This document shows, piece after piece, positions 22,401 to 35,900 of a stretch of DNA of 64,000 nt (positions are counted from its first letter, which is position 1; every line of letters starts with the position of its first letter). Both the position numbers and the translations under genes were made by a program. Below the pieces are notes generated by a model. The model saw only the letters and a list, made by a program, of their open reading frames with translations, was not told the origin of the DNA and made no database searches. This DNA comes from Macropodus opercularis (taxonomy: Eukaryota > Chordata > Actinopteri > Anabantiformes > Osphronemidae): assembly GCA_030770545.1 (NCBI GenBank), contig CM061102.1:6871501-6935500 (forward strand), written 5' to 3'.

Positions 22401-25400
22401 CCTATTTGCAGAGACAAGATGTTCAATGCACTGCAGTTTCTATTAAGGGGTGTTTTTTTGGGGGGGAAGAGGAGGAGAATGCGACCCTGCTACTTTGTAA
22501 TGAAGTAGAAGTACCGAGGGGTGCATTTGCAATTTAAAAGCACCTGTGACCCGGAGATTAGGACTATCATGCTTCGCTGGCTGAGCTAAGGGCGCTCTAA
22601 TAAGTGTGCTGTAAGTGTTTTCCAGGTGGTGAGGAGGTGTCAGAGCTAGCCGGCTCACTGCACTTTTCCATTTTCCATTTTATGTGATGCTCTTATTCGG
22701 TGTAATTCACGACGTGCGCGGCCGTACAGTAAGCGCCTGCTCCTCGATCGCCAACGTTAAAATGTCTGTGACCACCACATGAAGTGTCACAAAGAAATGG
22801 ACTCACTGCAAAAAGGTCTGAGGAGAGCTCGGACACATTCCTTCATGGCAGCGTGTTTCAGCCTTATGTGCGTTTCAGGTGGTTAACTGGGTAGTTGGCC
22901 AGCAGGCTGCCTGGCTGTACGTGTGTTTGAGTGAGGATGCGATAGAAGAGATAAACGAGTGTCAGGGATGAATACGTGGACCGAGGGCCTTGGGGCCATC
23001 ACAAGGGTCAGTGCAGGCGGGTAGCGTTTTACTCGGGTCATTCAGTCAGTGAATCACCGAGAATTAATGGGAGGCAGGTAGTGTGGAGAGCAGAAGGGAG
23101 GCAAATGCCACATCTGTGCTTTTCTTGCGACATTTCAGAACACAGCCACACAGAGCACTGCCGAAAGGCAATTTTTCATGTTTTTTCCAGGGACCCGCAG
23201 TGATGTAAAAGAAGTGCATACACGGGACGAGAGGAAAAGTGATAGAACAACACGTAAATGAACAGGCTAATGGTTTGTGGGATGAATAAATATACTGGAA
23301 TGGATGTTGTTTCCACAAAATGCTTTCAGGAATCATTTACTGCTTGTTTTTCATTATTCATGACTTCATTCATGTGTCTTGCTTTCAGTTAATGGAAATA
23401 AAAACGTTACAGCGACTTTCATATTTTAGACCAATTCTGTCTTCCAACTTCGTCTTAACCGTCGTTATTTGACCACCGTGAAAATGCTTTTCTGAGCCTG
23501 GTGTGGAGGAGCTTGACTGACTGGACCTGGTCAATCCCTTCCGTCACCTTTGGGATAAAGTAGATCCAGCCTGGACTGGAATCTGATGAGGTGAGGTTGG
23601 TATAGCAGCATATTAGTGCCCTTGGTTTTGGCATGAGCTTGAGTTGAGGCACATATTTGGGTATCACATACTCCTGGGTTTATTTAGCTAAGACCAGTGC
23701 CTGTCCTGTTAAGTAGGACATATAACCTGTTGCTAAGTTGTTGCGTTGTACTTTAGAGGGTCAGGAGCAGGGTTAACAGACTCCCTTGTCCTGGATTTAT
23801 CCGAGCCTTGCGAGGGGGAAACAGAGTTGTTGGTGGTGTCATTGTCTGTCTTTTTTTTTCTGTGTGTTTGCTGGGCAGCCTTGCTCAGGCTGGCCTGCCC
23901 CAGGGCATTAGGCTATTTATAGACACACACACCGTTTATATGGAGAAGGCAGAGCAGAGCAGAGCTGAACGGAGCCGACTGATTTTCATGTTACGATACC
24001 AACATTCAGCCCAGGACACCGTTGCTAACTTGAATGTCCCAACAGCTTGTCCGTCGCAAATAGCACAGCGACCAAGTGCAACCATCAAACAGTGTGTCCA
24101 TCCTAGAACCACCTCCACAGGTCGGCTGCAGAGCATTTTTTATTCACCACTCTATGCTGTAAACACAGTGGAGTTTAATCAGAAATATTTATTGGACTTG
24201 GCTTGTTGAAATCCACATTATGAGATAACAATCATAATGAGTCTCCTGTCTCGTATGAAATAAATAGCCGTTCTTCACAGGAGTGCTGTTGCAGTGATTT
24301 AATATGTTGGATCTGCAAACAAAATAGTTTCTTGTTCTGCTCCTGGCGTTGCTTTTGTTAAACAGTTCTGGGGGAACTGGGATCCAGTTCAAGTCGTGAT
24401 GGATGATTTTACTTTGCAGTACGCCACTAAGAGACATCCTGCAGCTCTGTCTGCCTCAGTTCTCCTTCACCTCCTCCTCCTTTTCCACTAGCGACACATC
24501 TACACCACGTGGAGGTGACACTGCAATAAAAATGTTTTTCAGAGTCTAGAAAACAATGTCTTGTCTGTAATGACGAGTTTCGTTTGTGGTTTTAACTTAC
24601 ACCGAACAAGAAGTTGAAACTGTCAGCAAGATCCTCAGACATCACTGAGCAATTAAACAGCAATTAGTTTTCCTATTATCAGTTATTTATCACTATTATA
24701 CAATGTCAGTCAGTAAGAAATAGTTCAAAAAATGAATGTAGTTATCCTTCAACCTTCATCATTGATAAACAACATTTAGCACAGATCTTTGTTACAAGAC
24801 AGATTTCAGAATTGATTAAAAATTCTTCATTCTGCTAGGTCTATAGGAAACTGCAATTTTCTCTGAAAAGTGGCAGATGCAGGAGGGGAAAGGCTGTGGT
24901 TCCAGCGCTTTGCCCATCAAGACCCACTAAGGTCCATTTTCTTCGAGTTAACCATCTTTTAATCTGAATGAGGGCTGGCTCGGCTGGATAAGAGCTGTTA
25001 ACAGACACTGAAGTGGCAGCTGTTTGTGAATGACTTGTGACTCTGTCTTCTCTTATTCTTTCTATATTTAACTGGCCTGTCTGCCACCGGCGTGGCAGTG
25101 GTGGAGCTACGGAGATGGAGAAGATTGTGCAAAAGGTTGTGTTGGTAGGAGTAGGAGGAGAGCGTGTTTGTACACACCCCAGAGATCCTCAGAACAGCTT
25201 GGCCGGCGCAGTAGCCATCTGTGTTGACTATACATTGAAGTGACAGTTTCAGTCTGCCTGTTTTAATGTGCTGATCTGTCATCCGTGCGTCTTCCATGAG
25301 TCTGGTGACGTCATAGCTCTTCATGTTATTATTTTCCCTATTTTCACTTAAACAAACTGCAAACCCTTTCCTAGAAGCTCGTCTTGACAGAAATCCTGCT

Positions 25401-26874
25401 TCTCTACCTTATGCCCAACACTTCAGGTGTAAATGCCACTGAAATCACCAGCTGAGCAGAATTAACTGACCTGCGGTTGGTTAAAAGAGGGAGCCGCAGT
25501 CCGAAACCCGTAGAAGGGAATATCTCTGCACTGCTGCCAGGTTGCACAATGAATCTGGGTCACGGGGTCACTGAGCACTTTGGCAGAACCTCTTCGTGTA
25601 GCGTTTATAATCAGCAAAAATGTAAAATTGACTGTCTCTTTATGTGGCAAAGGTTATCTTTACAAGGAGAAGTGGTTCAGATGATGAGTAGTTTCCTGTT
25701 CGCACATATTTGATCAGCCAGATTGATGCCTTTGTTGTTTTTTAGTAATCATTTCCAAATATTATAATTGTATTTATAATAGAATTACTGTGATGTATTA
25801 TCCAATCTGCGCTTAATATCAGCAAGCCTCCGATCACCTGCACAAAGCGTGGTAAGTGTTTCAGCGGAGGACTCTGTGTGCATGAATTCCACTGTGGTAG
25901 TTTGAAACCATGCAAACTTTCCAACCCGCCCACTGCACTTCCAAAGAACTCTGACAGGTAACACGCACGCACACACATGCTGGGTCTGACAATTGCGTCA
26001 GCAGAAGTAGAGTTTTGTCAACACTGTGTGTGTGTGTGTGTTCCCTACAGTTTAGAACCAAGAACCAAGCAAAGGAAGAACTCGGCTGACGTGGTGAAAC
26101 AAATAGACTTGACGTGTGTTTAAAATCGACGGTGATGAGCCGTGAATGACTTTCAGTAGCAGTTACAGTCAGTGAATGAAGGGACTGTATTGTTTTATGC
26201 AGCAAAGTTTACGTTGCTGTGGCACTGATGGATCCACTTCTTTGCTCTACTAGTTTATCTCTCATTGTCTCATCTTGAGATTGTGTGCACTTTTATAGCG
26301 CGTTGCAAACGTTGATGGCAAAGTGGCAGTAATTGTTACGTGTTAATGAAGCGTGTAGGAGATCTTGCAATATGAAGACCCGAGCAGTCATTTTGTGTCT
26401 GGAAGCTGGGCGTAGCTTTGCCTTTTGAACATGTCCTAAACACGAAGAAAACAGTGGAAACAAAGCTACACAAGGGCGCGTTCCAGCCGAACCACAATGT
26501 ATAAAATGAAGTCACGCGTTTGTTTTATTTAATAGTGTTGTGATGGCCACCGCAGCAAAAGGGGGTTTTGTACCAAGGTTAAACCGCCGCTTTGTACTAG
26601 CCAGTCATATGCTGGTTAATCAGCTCACAGGGCGCCAATATGTAGCCACCGTCACCATCACAAGCAGCTGGCGTTTGGTACCGTCCAGACACATTGGGGT
26701 AATTCTGCCGGTGCAACGTTGGACCACACCCTTAAAATCGATTTAGATTTAAACTGTGAGGAAATAGAGCTTGATGTTTAAGTAAAGAGTCGTTCCATTA
26801 GTTGTCTCTTCTCCCTCTTGTCTTTTTCAAAGGGAACAGAGAGGAGAAGCTCTGGTACTGGATGTACGAGTGAG

Positions 26875-26917
<43 letters not shown>

Positions 26918-29900
26918 CAGAGCGGGTTCATTATTGGAGGCTTGATTGTAGCTGAATGTGTGCCTCTAGTGGGAATGTGTGACTGTGAATTATGTGAATG
27001 AGTGTGTGTGTGCTGTGGAGGGAGGCTTGTGTGAATGTTTGCTGCATGCCAGTTTCCCCGTGTTGGCGCGTTTGCGTAGCTGCGCGCAGTTGTATGTGTG
27101 TGTGTGTGTGTGTGCGCGCGCTCACGAATGTGGTTTTCCTGTATTTGTGTGTGAGGATATTGGCTGTGTCACCTCATATTAGGGCTTTATGTGGCGGTGG
27201 TGAAGAGTGACCCCCTACCAACCAAGCTACAGTCATTAACAGGGGCAAAGAATCCCGTCGCCATGGTAACCACGGCCGTGCTGCCAAAGCGGCCACAATG
27301 AGAAGAAAAGGGGATGTGGGAGGGGACAGAAAGGGAGTGGGGGGGGTGGGGTGTGTCTGAGAATGCGTGCGTGTGTGCGCGCGTGCATGTGTGTGTGTGT
27401 GAGGACGATAAAGGTTATGGGAATGACAGAGTGTAGTTATGATGACAGAGCGAGAGAAAGAGAGAGAGGATCAGATAATCAGGTCACACTTTTTGAAATG
27501 AACAAACACAAACACTCGTAAGATTTCTGGGGAAAGCGATACTGATCTTATGCAACAAAATGATGTGGAAGAGTTCCTGTTTATGCTTACAAGCCAATTC
27601 AGCCGCTTGAGAGCGAACGGGAGGTGGAGATGGATTTAAAGTGGTGGGAGGTCAGCTGATCGCGAGCACATGACCACAGTGGGTTTCTGTCCTCATTACA
27701 AGGATAATGAGACCCACAACAATAAAAGCCTTTTAGTTTTTCACATCACTTATCAATATTTACTGCTTTGGTAGGAAAACTAGATAGTCACTGTTTTATG
27801 TCTTAATATTATCAGACAACCTTCTGCCTTCTCAGTGTGTGTGTTTGCAAACATTACATACAGTCAAACACAATACTGATGTAGATAATGATGTGCTGCT
27901 ATGCCTCCGGATGTGAACCTCTCTTTGCTTTTTGAGCTTTTGCAATGGGCAATGAGCTTTATTAGTTCTTCTGACTGCTCGATCGAGGTTTGGAGGTAGG
28001 AATGCGTAGTTGTCCTCACTGAGCACAAGTCAGTGATGACAGCAGAGTTTGAGAGAGATGAATAAGCACCTGTTGCACCTCCTTGGTAAGAGGAAACCAA
28101 TCCTCCTGATGTTGCACAGTCTTCCTCATTTTCTGAGTCATGCAGAAGTTGCTGGCCTAACATCCTTCCATGTGCTGGTGTCATGTGGGACAGGAACAGG
28201 ACTAGTTCTCTTCCAAATAAACAAAATTAGTTTGTACTTTAGTGGTATGAGTATCAATTGATCCATCAATCAATAATGATTTTTTACTTACTCCTTCTTC
28301 CTCGTCAGAGTCCTTCATGTCTCCAGTTTGTTGTAGGTCACATCATTTTAATGCAGCGGCACCTCTGTAATAAAACTAAACCACCTAAATGAAATCAGTG
28401 CAACTAATCTACAATAACCATACTACACTTTCTGCACATTCGGCACTGAAGTGAAATCCAGTGACAGAAACAAGTTGTGTTTGTGTGTTGGTGTCACACT
28501 CTGAGTGTTTATGCACTTACTAACTCATGTTTGAGGTTAGTTCTGACCTACAAGTGCTTTGAATTCAGTGTGTGCTTTAGAGAAGTGCTCTGACCACAGC
28601 TTTGTGGTTTGGGTGTATGCACGTGTGTGTGCGTATATTTGTGTGTAGGGTTAACGTGTATTTAACTTAGCACCAAGTACTCAAAACTTTGTCTTGTGTG
28701 TGTGGATAAGAGGGTGGACAGCTTTGCGTCAGTAGGGTGTGGTGTGATAACAGCCAGGCAGCTTCACGCTCTCTCTCCCTTTGTAGGTTCCTCTCTCGCT
28801 CGCTTTGGCTCTCCTGCTCTCTGCCAGCCAGATGGAGACACACCCAGTTCTCTTCTGCACTCGCCTGCGCAGACACTCTGTGTGTTTGTGCGTTTTCGTT
28901 CCTGACCGGTATTTTGAAGAATCGCGCGGCGTAATGTGCCCGTGTGTTTTGTGCTCTACGTTGAGGCCGCCCAGATAATATTAAGAAATTGAAGACAGCT
29001 TTGAGTCTGTACTAACAAACACTTGAACAGAAATGGGTCACGTCTGGCCAGTTGCCAGTTAGCCGCATCTGTCGGCCATAAAAGAGCCAATCAGCAGCTA
29101 CATGAGTCAACTAACAGAGCCCCAGAAGAGAACGAACAGTCTGAGACTAAACAGCGAAATGTAAAAACATCCACTGTGTCAACATGGGCAGAGTGGAGAA
29201 AATCATGGCAACATCTGGGAAAGTGTGTCAACCAAGGGAAAGAGTGAGCTCAGGCTCTTTCACACCTATGGGAACTTTAGAGGCGCTAGTTAACCTATGC
29301 TGAGAAAACCAAAATGAAAGATTAGAATCCAGAACCTGTGATTAAAACCTAAGTAACCGGATTACAGGACGTTGTGTTGACTGTGAACCATGCTTCTGAA
29401 ATAGACCAGAGATAGACGAGAGCGACTCTGGTACTTCCGTATAGACGTGGTTTCTCTGAGTAGTCTGGTGTCTTAGGGACATGTAAACACAGTCACTGTT
29501 AACCTGGCCATTGCATGTGTTTGCATTAAGTCCGCTGTTGTAGCATTTCGTTGTTCATGGCCTGGTTCGTGTGGTAAATACGAACCTGACCTTGAACCAG
29601 TGTTACTTCACTGGCTCCACTCTGGTTCCTCACAATTGAGAAATTTCCCTGCAGCGTTTTACTTGGATGTTGTTGAAATGACCTGCATGAGACCCAGGAA
29701 TGGCGAACATGAGCAACGTCTGAGATCACTGGATGTCTGGATGCTGGAAAGCAGCGGTGTCAGTGTACTGACAAGAGGACTCATACAAGCAATAACTAAA
29801 TAATACCAGTACAGCAACATGATACAGAGTCCAACATGAGTAAATGGACTGAAGCTCATATAGTTAAAACATATATGTTTGTCTTTATAAAAGGAAATTT

Positions 29901-32900
29901 ACTTTCAAAACTTTTAGGTTTATCGCACTTTTAAAATATGTAGCAAACAAGCACCATGACACCAAAATGTCCAACTGGGGAAAGGGACTCGATGAACCAG
30001 TGATGAACACAGTTCGTCTGACATAAACAGGGAAAAACAGAAATGTGCTAAAAGCATGATTATTCTAGGAGCCATACAAACTGGAAAAAAAATAACAAAG
30101 TAGGTTGATATTTCTTATTTTCAGAATATCCCTCAGTCAGACTTTGAAGGCATGATTAAGAAACATTATTAATTAATTTAATTACTGTTATTAAGTTGTT
30201 TACTGAGGTTGTCAAGCATGTTCCCATCTTCCTGTCTTCTTGGTCTATTGCTTCAACTTTTCTTCCAGATGATTAATATTTTCAGTCAGAACAGCAGTGA
30301 TGTTGACTTTCAACAGATTTGTTGATATAGATTTACTTCATTCTAACCCTTCAGGTTGGATAAATTATTGTGTGTATGTGAGATAGGAAGTAGAGAGAAG
30401 TGGACTCATGTCATCGTAATACTTAACAGTAACATTCAGTGCATTTACATGCCAAAAAAAAAGTCGATCACATGCGGCTGAAATCCGTAAACTTCTTTCT
30501 CTTAGTAATGGGGAGTAGATTTATAGATTTGTCATGTACTGTCATAATAGCTGTACCGGGTTTTGTATCAGCTGTTTGTAAGCGCGTGTGTGTTGGGAAG
30601 TAGAGTGGCTGGATGAAAAGGTCACGTTACTGAGTAATGGCTTCTCGCTTTTAATAAAGACTTTCACTCCTCAACCTGATAATAATGAAGCGCCCTGTGG
30701 AGGCATAAATACTTTGCTGTCCACTGTGATTTGAAAATAGAAATGGAAAGTGGTCATGTTATGTCTGTCTGGACTCTGTCCGACAAACAAAGTAAAAATT
30801 GCCCAGGGTCCCTAAGCGCGAGTACCAGCGTTACCTGGCTTCTCTGGTTACAGGCCGTGTGGTGTGACATTTCAAGGTCAGTTGTCCGTGGAGTCCTGGG
30901 CTCACGTCGTCTGTGCGTGGAAAGCGAGCGATTCACATCTCCTGCTTGTCTAATGAGTGTCATAGCACCTCAGACCTTAAACTTTCTGTGCGGAGCTGAA
31001 GGACCTCCTCGGAGGACCTTGGTGCTTTACGAGGCGGTGAAGGCTGACGGAGGCGTGGAGGGAGTGAAACTGTCAGGGAGTGGCTGGCACTTCGTCTTCT
31101 CTCTGCCACAGAGTGCAGGGGAAGTAGATGCGTCGTGTCTGTGTTGCGTGTCTGTGTATCGGCGTGGGATTCTGTAAGATCACAGTATCCTGACTGTTCA
31201 CTTCAGATACATTTTCTTTTAGAAATGAAGTTGACATTGCAGGCAGAAATGGGAGAACTCTTTCATTTCCTTTTGTGTAAGTCTTTTTTCTCTGCCTCAT
31301 TCTCAGGTTCTGACGTCAGCCAGCATTCACAGAGTTTCATTTGTTCTATACGGAGGTGCCACTGCTTGAGGCTGAGGTCCTCATAGTACAGGCCCGTGTG
31401 TCCATGTCACCTGAGTTGCAGCCTTCCTAACCAGCTTTTTCAGTCCACATACAGCTCAGTCATCCTTTGCCAAGCAGCCAGTTACTTCATCTCCATCACT
31501 TATTAACCAAGCTCCACCCTCCCGGACACACAGGTACATAGAAAGTGAGGGCGACTACGAGGGGGAACGACGAAGGGAAGGGTGCTTGTGTCAGTGTGTG
31601 TGTGTGACCAACACACACAAGCTGATGCTCTTGCGTAGCTTCTACCCCTGTAAGAGGGACCGACCGAACTCTGTGTGCGTGTTATCGACTCCAGTTACAG
31701 AAGTTGTGCAATGTGTTTGGCACCTCCACTGGAAACCACTGGGAACTGACCTCTCTGCCCACTCCCAGCTTATCTGCTCCACCTTCCTTTTGAAACTTGA
31801 TTTGGTCCTGTGGTTCGTTATAGTTTCTCAGCATTAGAGCTAGTCCCGGGTTAAAGTCTCAGGAGCTCTCCGCTGGCAACGTGTCACTGATATCAACCAC
31901 GCTTGATGTTCACGAGATCACTCAGGGTGTATGTGTCTGTTTCTATAAATAGACGCCTCCTTTTGTCCATCGGTTGTAATCGTTATTATCTCTAATTACA
32001 ACCAGCAGCTCTGCTAGACTTGAATAATGTGGGGCATCTAAAGGCACTTTGAGGATGTGAGTGGTTTGTGTCCAGTTCAAACGTAATGGCTGCTGCTGCC
32101 GTTCTCGACAGCGCGCGCCGCTATTTGCAGCTGCCGTCTGAGTTGGTGCTTCTCCGTTTGGACCTCTGTGTGACCATGGCAACTGCGGAAAATCATTTCG
32201 CAAAATTACATGGAGCCATATGCAGTAATTAAATAGCTCGGTGCCGTTTGTGTTAAAGTGTGGATTCTGCGTAAGTAAATGAAAATATTATGAAGCAACA
32301 GGAGAGACATGGTTTCGTATAGGAGTGACTGGAGGAGCTTTATATGCTCCCACTTTGGTCAATCTGTACCCAACCTAGTTGTCCACATGACTGCTGCTAA
32401 AATGTGTCTGAATAAACCAAACGATGGCACTAAAAACATGAAGCATAAGATTTGACTGCTTTCGCACTCAGTGCCCAGACAAATGACTGTTTTATATCTG
32501 AATGCTATCGGCAGCATGTCAGGAGGATGCTAGACGACGCTGTGAACCGAGAGTGAACCGGTCGTTGAACAGGCTAAACCTTCTGCCTCTGTTTTATTTT
32601 CTCTTCCTCTTCTCGTGCTTCGTCTGCACGTGTGATGGGAAGGACCGGTTGTTGTGCGCCTGTGCGTTCGCGTGTTCCTTCATTAGGGCTCTTGCAAATG
32701 ACTGCATGTGCATTCATGGGCGTGGCCGTAAGTTGACATGTACATATGTGTGCGTGTGTGCGGATGCATGAAGACTGCGTGGCTGACTGAGGCAATCCCC
32801 CCCGGCCTTGCATGTGTGTGTTTTGGGTTGGGGGGTGGGGGAAGCAGCAGTGACAGAAAGGAGAGTGTTGACCCAGATAGTCTCTCTGTCCCACCCTCTC

Positions 32901-35900
32901 TTTCGCTCTCTCTTTCTCACACACACTGTAAAAAATATTCCCAGTCTTCTTTAATTCCATATTGGATTTAGAATCGGGCCACAACCAAAGGCCAACATCC
33001 ACAAAACACTTTTAGACTTTAGAAAATGCCAGAAAACGTTGCAAAACATAAATCATATCCTTCTTTGTCCGTATTAAAACACACCCTTTCTGTCTTTCAG
33101 AACTCCATACATGACATTTTGTGGCTCTCCAGAGACCTTCGTTTATCTGAAGTCACTCTTTCTTCTCCGTCTTAATTTCGGTATGTGGGCCAGATGATCA
33201 AAGCATCGCCTGTATCTTGTAGGTGTGTTCATTTTGTCAAACGATGCAGACACGGTGCAACTTTAAACTGCAGTCGTGTATGATGTGAACTCATGCTACA
33301 CACAGGAAGTGTGTCTTAACTTACACTTCCCGCTCGAGTGGATCCGCTGACGCTCAGTGAGTCGGTGACCGTGTGTGCGTTTCGCTACGCACTCTACTGA
33401 TGTCTCTACAGATGTGCTGAAGCAAGTTATTACAAATGAAATGGACTCACCCAGTGGTCCAAACGCATTCAACAGACATTAATAGAAAGCAGTGCGGCCT
33501 CACAGGAGGTTGTTTTTATATGTACTTTCAAATGTTATGAGACCGTGTTGCTTCCTTGAATAAAACTTTTTTTTTAAATTAGATATTCTTTAATATTAAA
33601 TCATCTTCCCCAGCAACCTTTGCTTTTTTTTGAATGCGAAGTCGACACTTTTTGCAGCCGGTTCATCCAGCATCTATCCTGCCATGTGTCCATCATGTCC
33701 ATCTGCTCTCCCTGCCCCACATCAGCTGAATGAAAATCAACAGTATGTTTGGCTTTTCTTTTTAGGTAGTGATGATTTAAAGTGTAAAATACCTTCCAGT
33801 CAGATAGTGGAAAGATTTGAATATTGCTAAGATTCCCCGCGATCAGGACATAGAGAGTGAATGAAGCCTGCCGCACTGCTCCTCACTTCAGCGCCCTGCA
33901 GCTTGGCAATATCGGACTGGTTGTTCTGAGCAGGTGTGAGTGTGTGGGACCATATGAGGATGAAGCAGAGCGTTCAGTTCACGCTCAGTCAGCCTTCAGC
34001 AGACAAAAATAGATTTTGAAAATGCTCAGATTGGGCCGTTTAAGGCCCAGAGACTGCAGTAAATCCAATTCTCCAAACTCAGTCAATGAGGTTCCAAACA
34101 TTAGTCGTAAATAATCAGAAGATCCATCAGTAATGATAACGTCTGAGCTGTTTCACACTTTGGCTGCTTTACTTAACCTAATTCACATTCATGTAATCAA
34201 GCATAATAATCAAGATAGTTTTAATTTTCACTGGAAAGAAACAATTAGCTGGTGAATCGTTAGTAATCGCAAACCCCAAAGTCAGTATCTTGGTGCTGAT
34301 GGTTTTTATCCTCACTGACTTTTAACTGACCTGGATGCTGTAAATCTGTGCGTAAACCAGACGTCGTCTTCGTTTCTGAAGTATTTTGTAATCATGGCTC
34401 AAAGGCTTTATATTATTTATATATTTTTATATATTGTGTCCAAAGATGCTGCTGTCTGACCTTATACTCAGTGATTTCAAAGGTATTCAGATGTTATGCT
34501 GAAATGTTTTCCTTTGAATCCGAGTAACTGTGGTTCCAGGTCATGGAGAGGTTTTCCCTCAGCCCAGCAGTGCAGCCCTGCCTCAGGCTCAGTCTTTATG
34601 TTTTCCAGTCCTCTCTGTATCCCCACCCCAACTTCCTGTGATGGGATCAGAGGCTGAAGGGGTCACACCCATCCCACCCTGTTTTATTCCTGGAACTCCA
34701 CAGTGGGACCCCTCCTTGGGGGAGGGGGGCACGCACGCGGCTTGTCACTTCTCATTTACACTCATTTACACACGGACAGTCTCTATCACTACAGCTTAAT
34801 TCCGCCGTCCACGCACCAAGCGTCGTACCGCGCTGCCTCGTTTGCCAGCAGATGTAGAGTTTGTGTTTGCTCCGTTCCGGTGACGTGTGCGGGGCTCGTA
34901 ATCCCAACAGAAACTCGGTTCAGATGAATTTAAATGTCAGCGCTTGTTTTCAGTTTTTACTGCTAGCGGGACTCTGCTTGGATTGTCCTGGAGATCCGAG
35001 CTCCACCAGGTTAAATTAAAACAAACGCTAAGCAATTATTCGCAAATCCTGCTCGGTCTGCGTCTGGCTGCACGTAACCAGATTTATGGTTGTGCTTTAT
35101 TCCTCTCGCTGTACACAGTATGAAATAACAAACTTTCTTCTTTCCAGGAATTATGGGAGAGCACTGCAGCAGTCGTAGTTCTCACCAGTAGACACGACCT
35201 CTGTCCTCAGTGCCTCCACCTGTAGGAGACAGACTTACAGCTCACTGATGTTCACTCCTGTGGTATTAAGGGAGTATGTTTAATTTGGTTCTGGTGAAGT
35301 GCTGCCCTTCAGCTGTGCTATCTGCAGCCTTCAGCTCTTTCTACAAGACAATAACAACACCTCCCTACTCACGAGCGTCTGACACCTAAAAGAATAAGGA
35401 GCTTTGCATCACATCAGCACCAACTGGCATTTGTTATTCTAAAGAAAATCTCCAACATACCTTTATGATCTTTGGACAGGAAAGCAGATCAATAGATTTG
35501 GCAGATGGAGGAAAGTTGAAGCATCTGTAAAACATCTGTCTCATGAACAACAGCAGCAAATAATAGTCCTGTTTTTTTTATTCTTTTGCTTCTTGGCGAG
35601 ACAAGATAAGGCCTGGACGTCTGATTCAGAGCGATTTGATTCTTGACGTACAGACAAAAGTGAATGAGCAGGTTCCACATGAATGGCGAGTGAGAAGCTC
35701 TCACAGAAGAGAAAAGATGACAATGAGGCTATTTTAGTAGTGCAATGCAGGCACAGGCTCATAGACGCTGCAAGGAGGGAAGAACAAAAAGTAAACCAGA
35801 CAAACAGACTTGAGAAATATCTAGATTAAGGTGTAATGCGCTCGTAAATGAAACACAGATGTGGTATGACTTCACTCATGCATTCAAAATTGACATGCAT

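Noticed and set aside
30731..31177. A 148-codon plus-strand ORF in klf8 intron 1
   Set aside because: No recognisable motif. The composition is consistent with a chance ORF in a local GC-rich patch.
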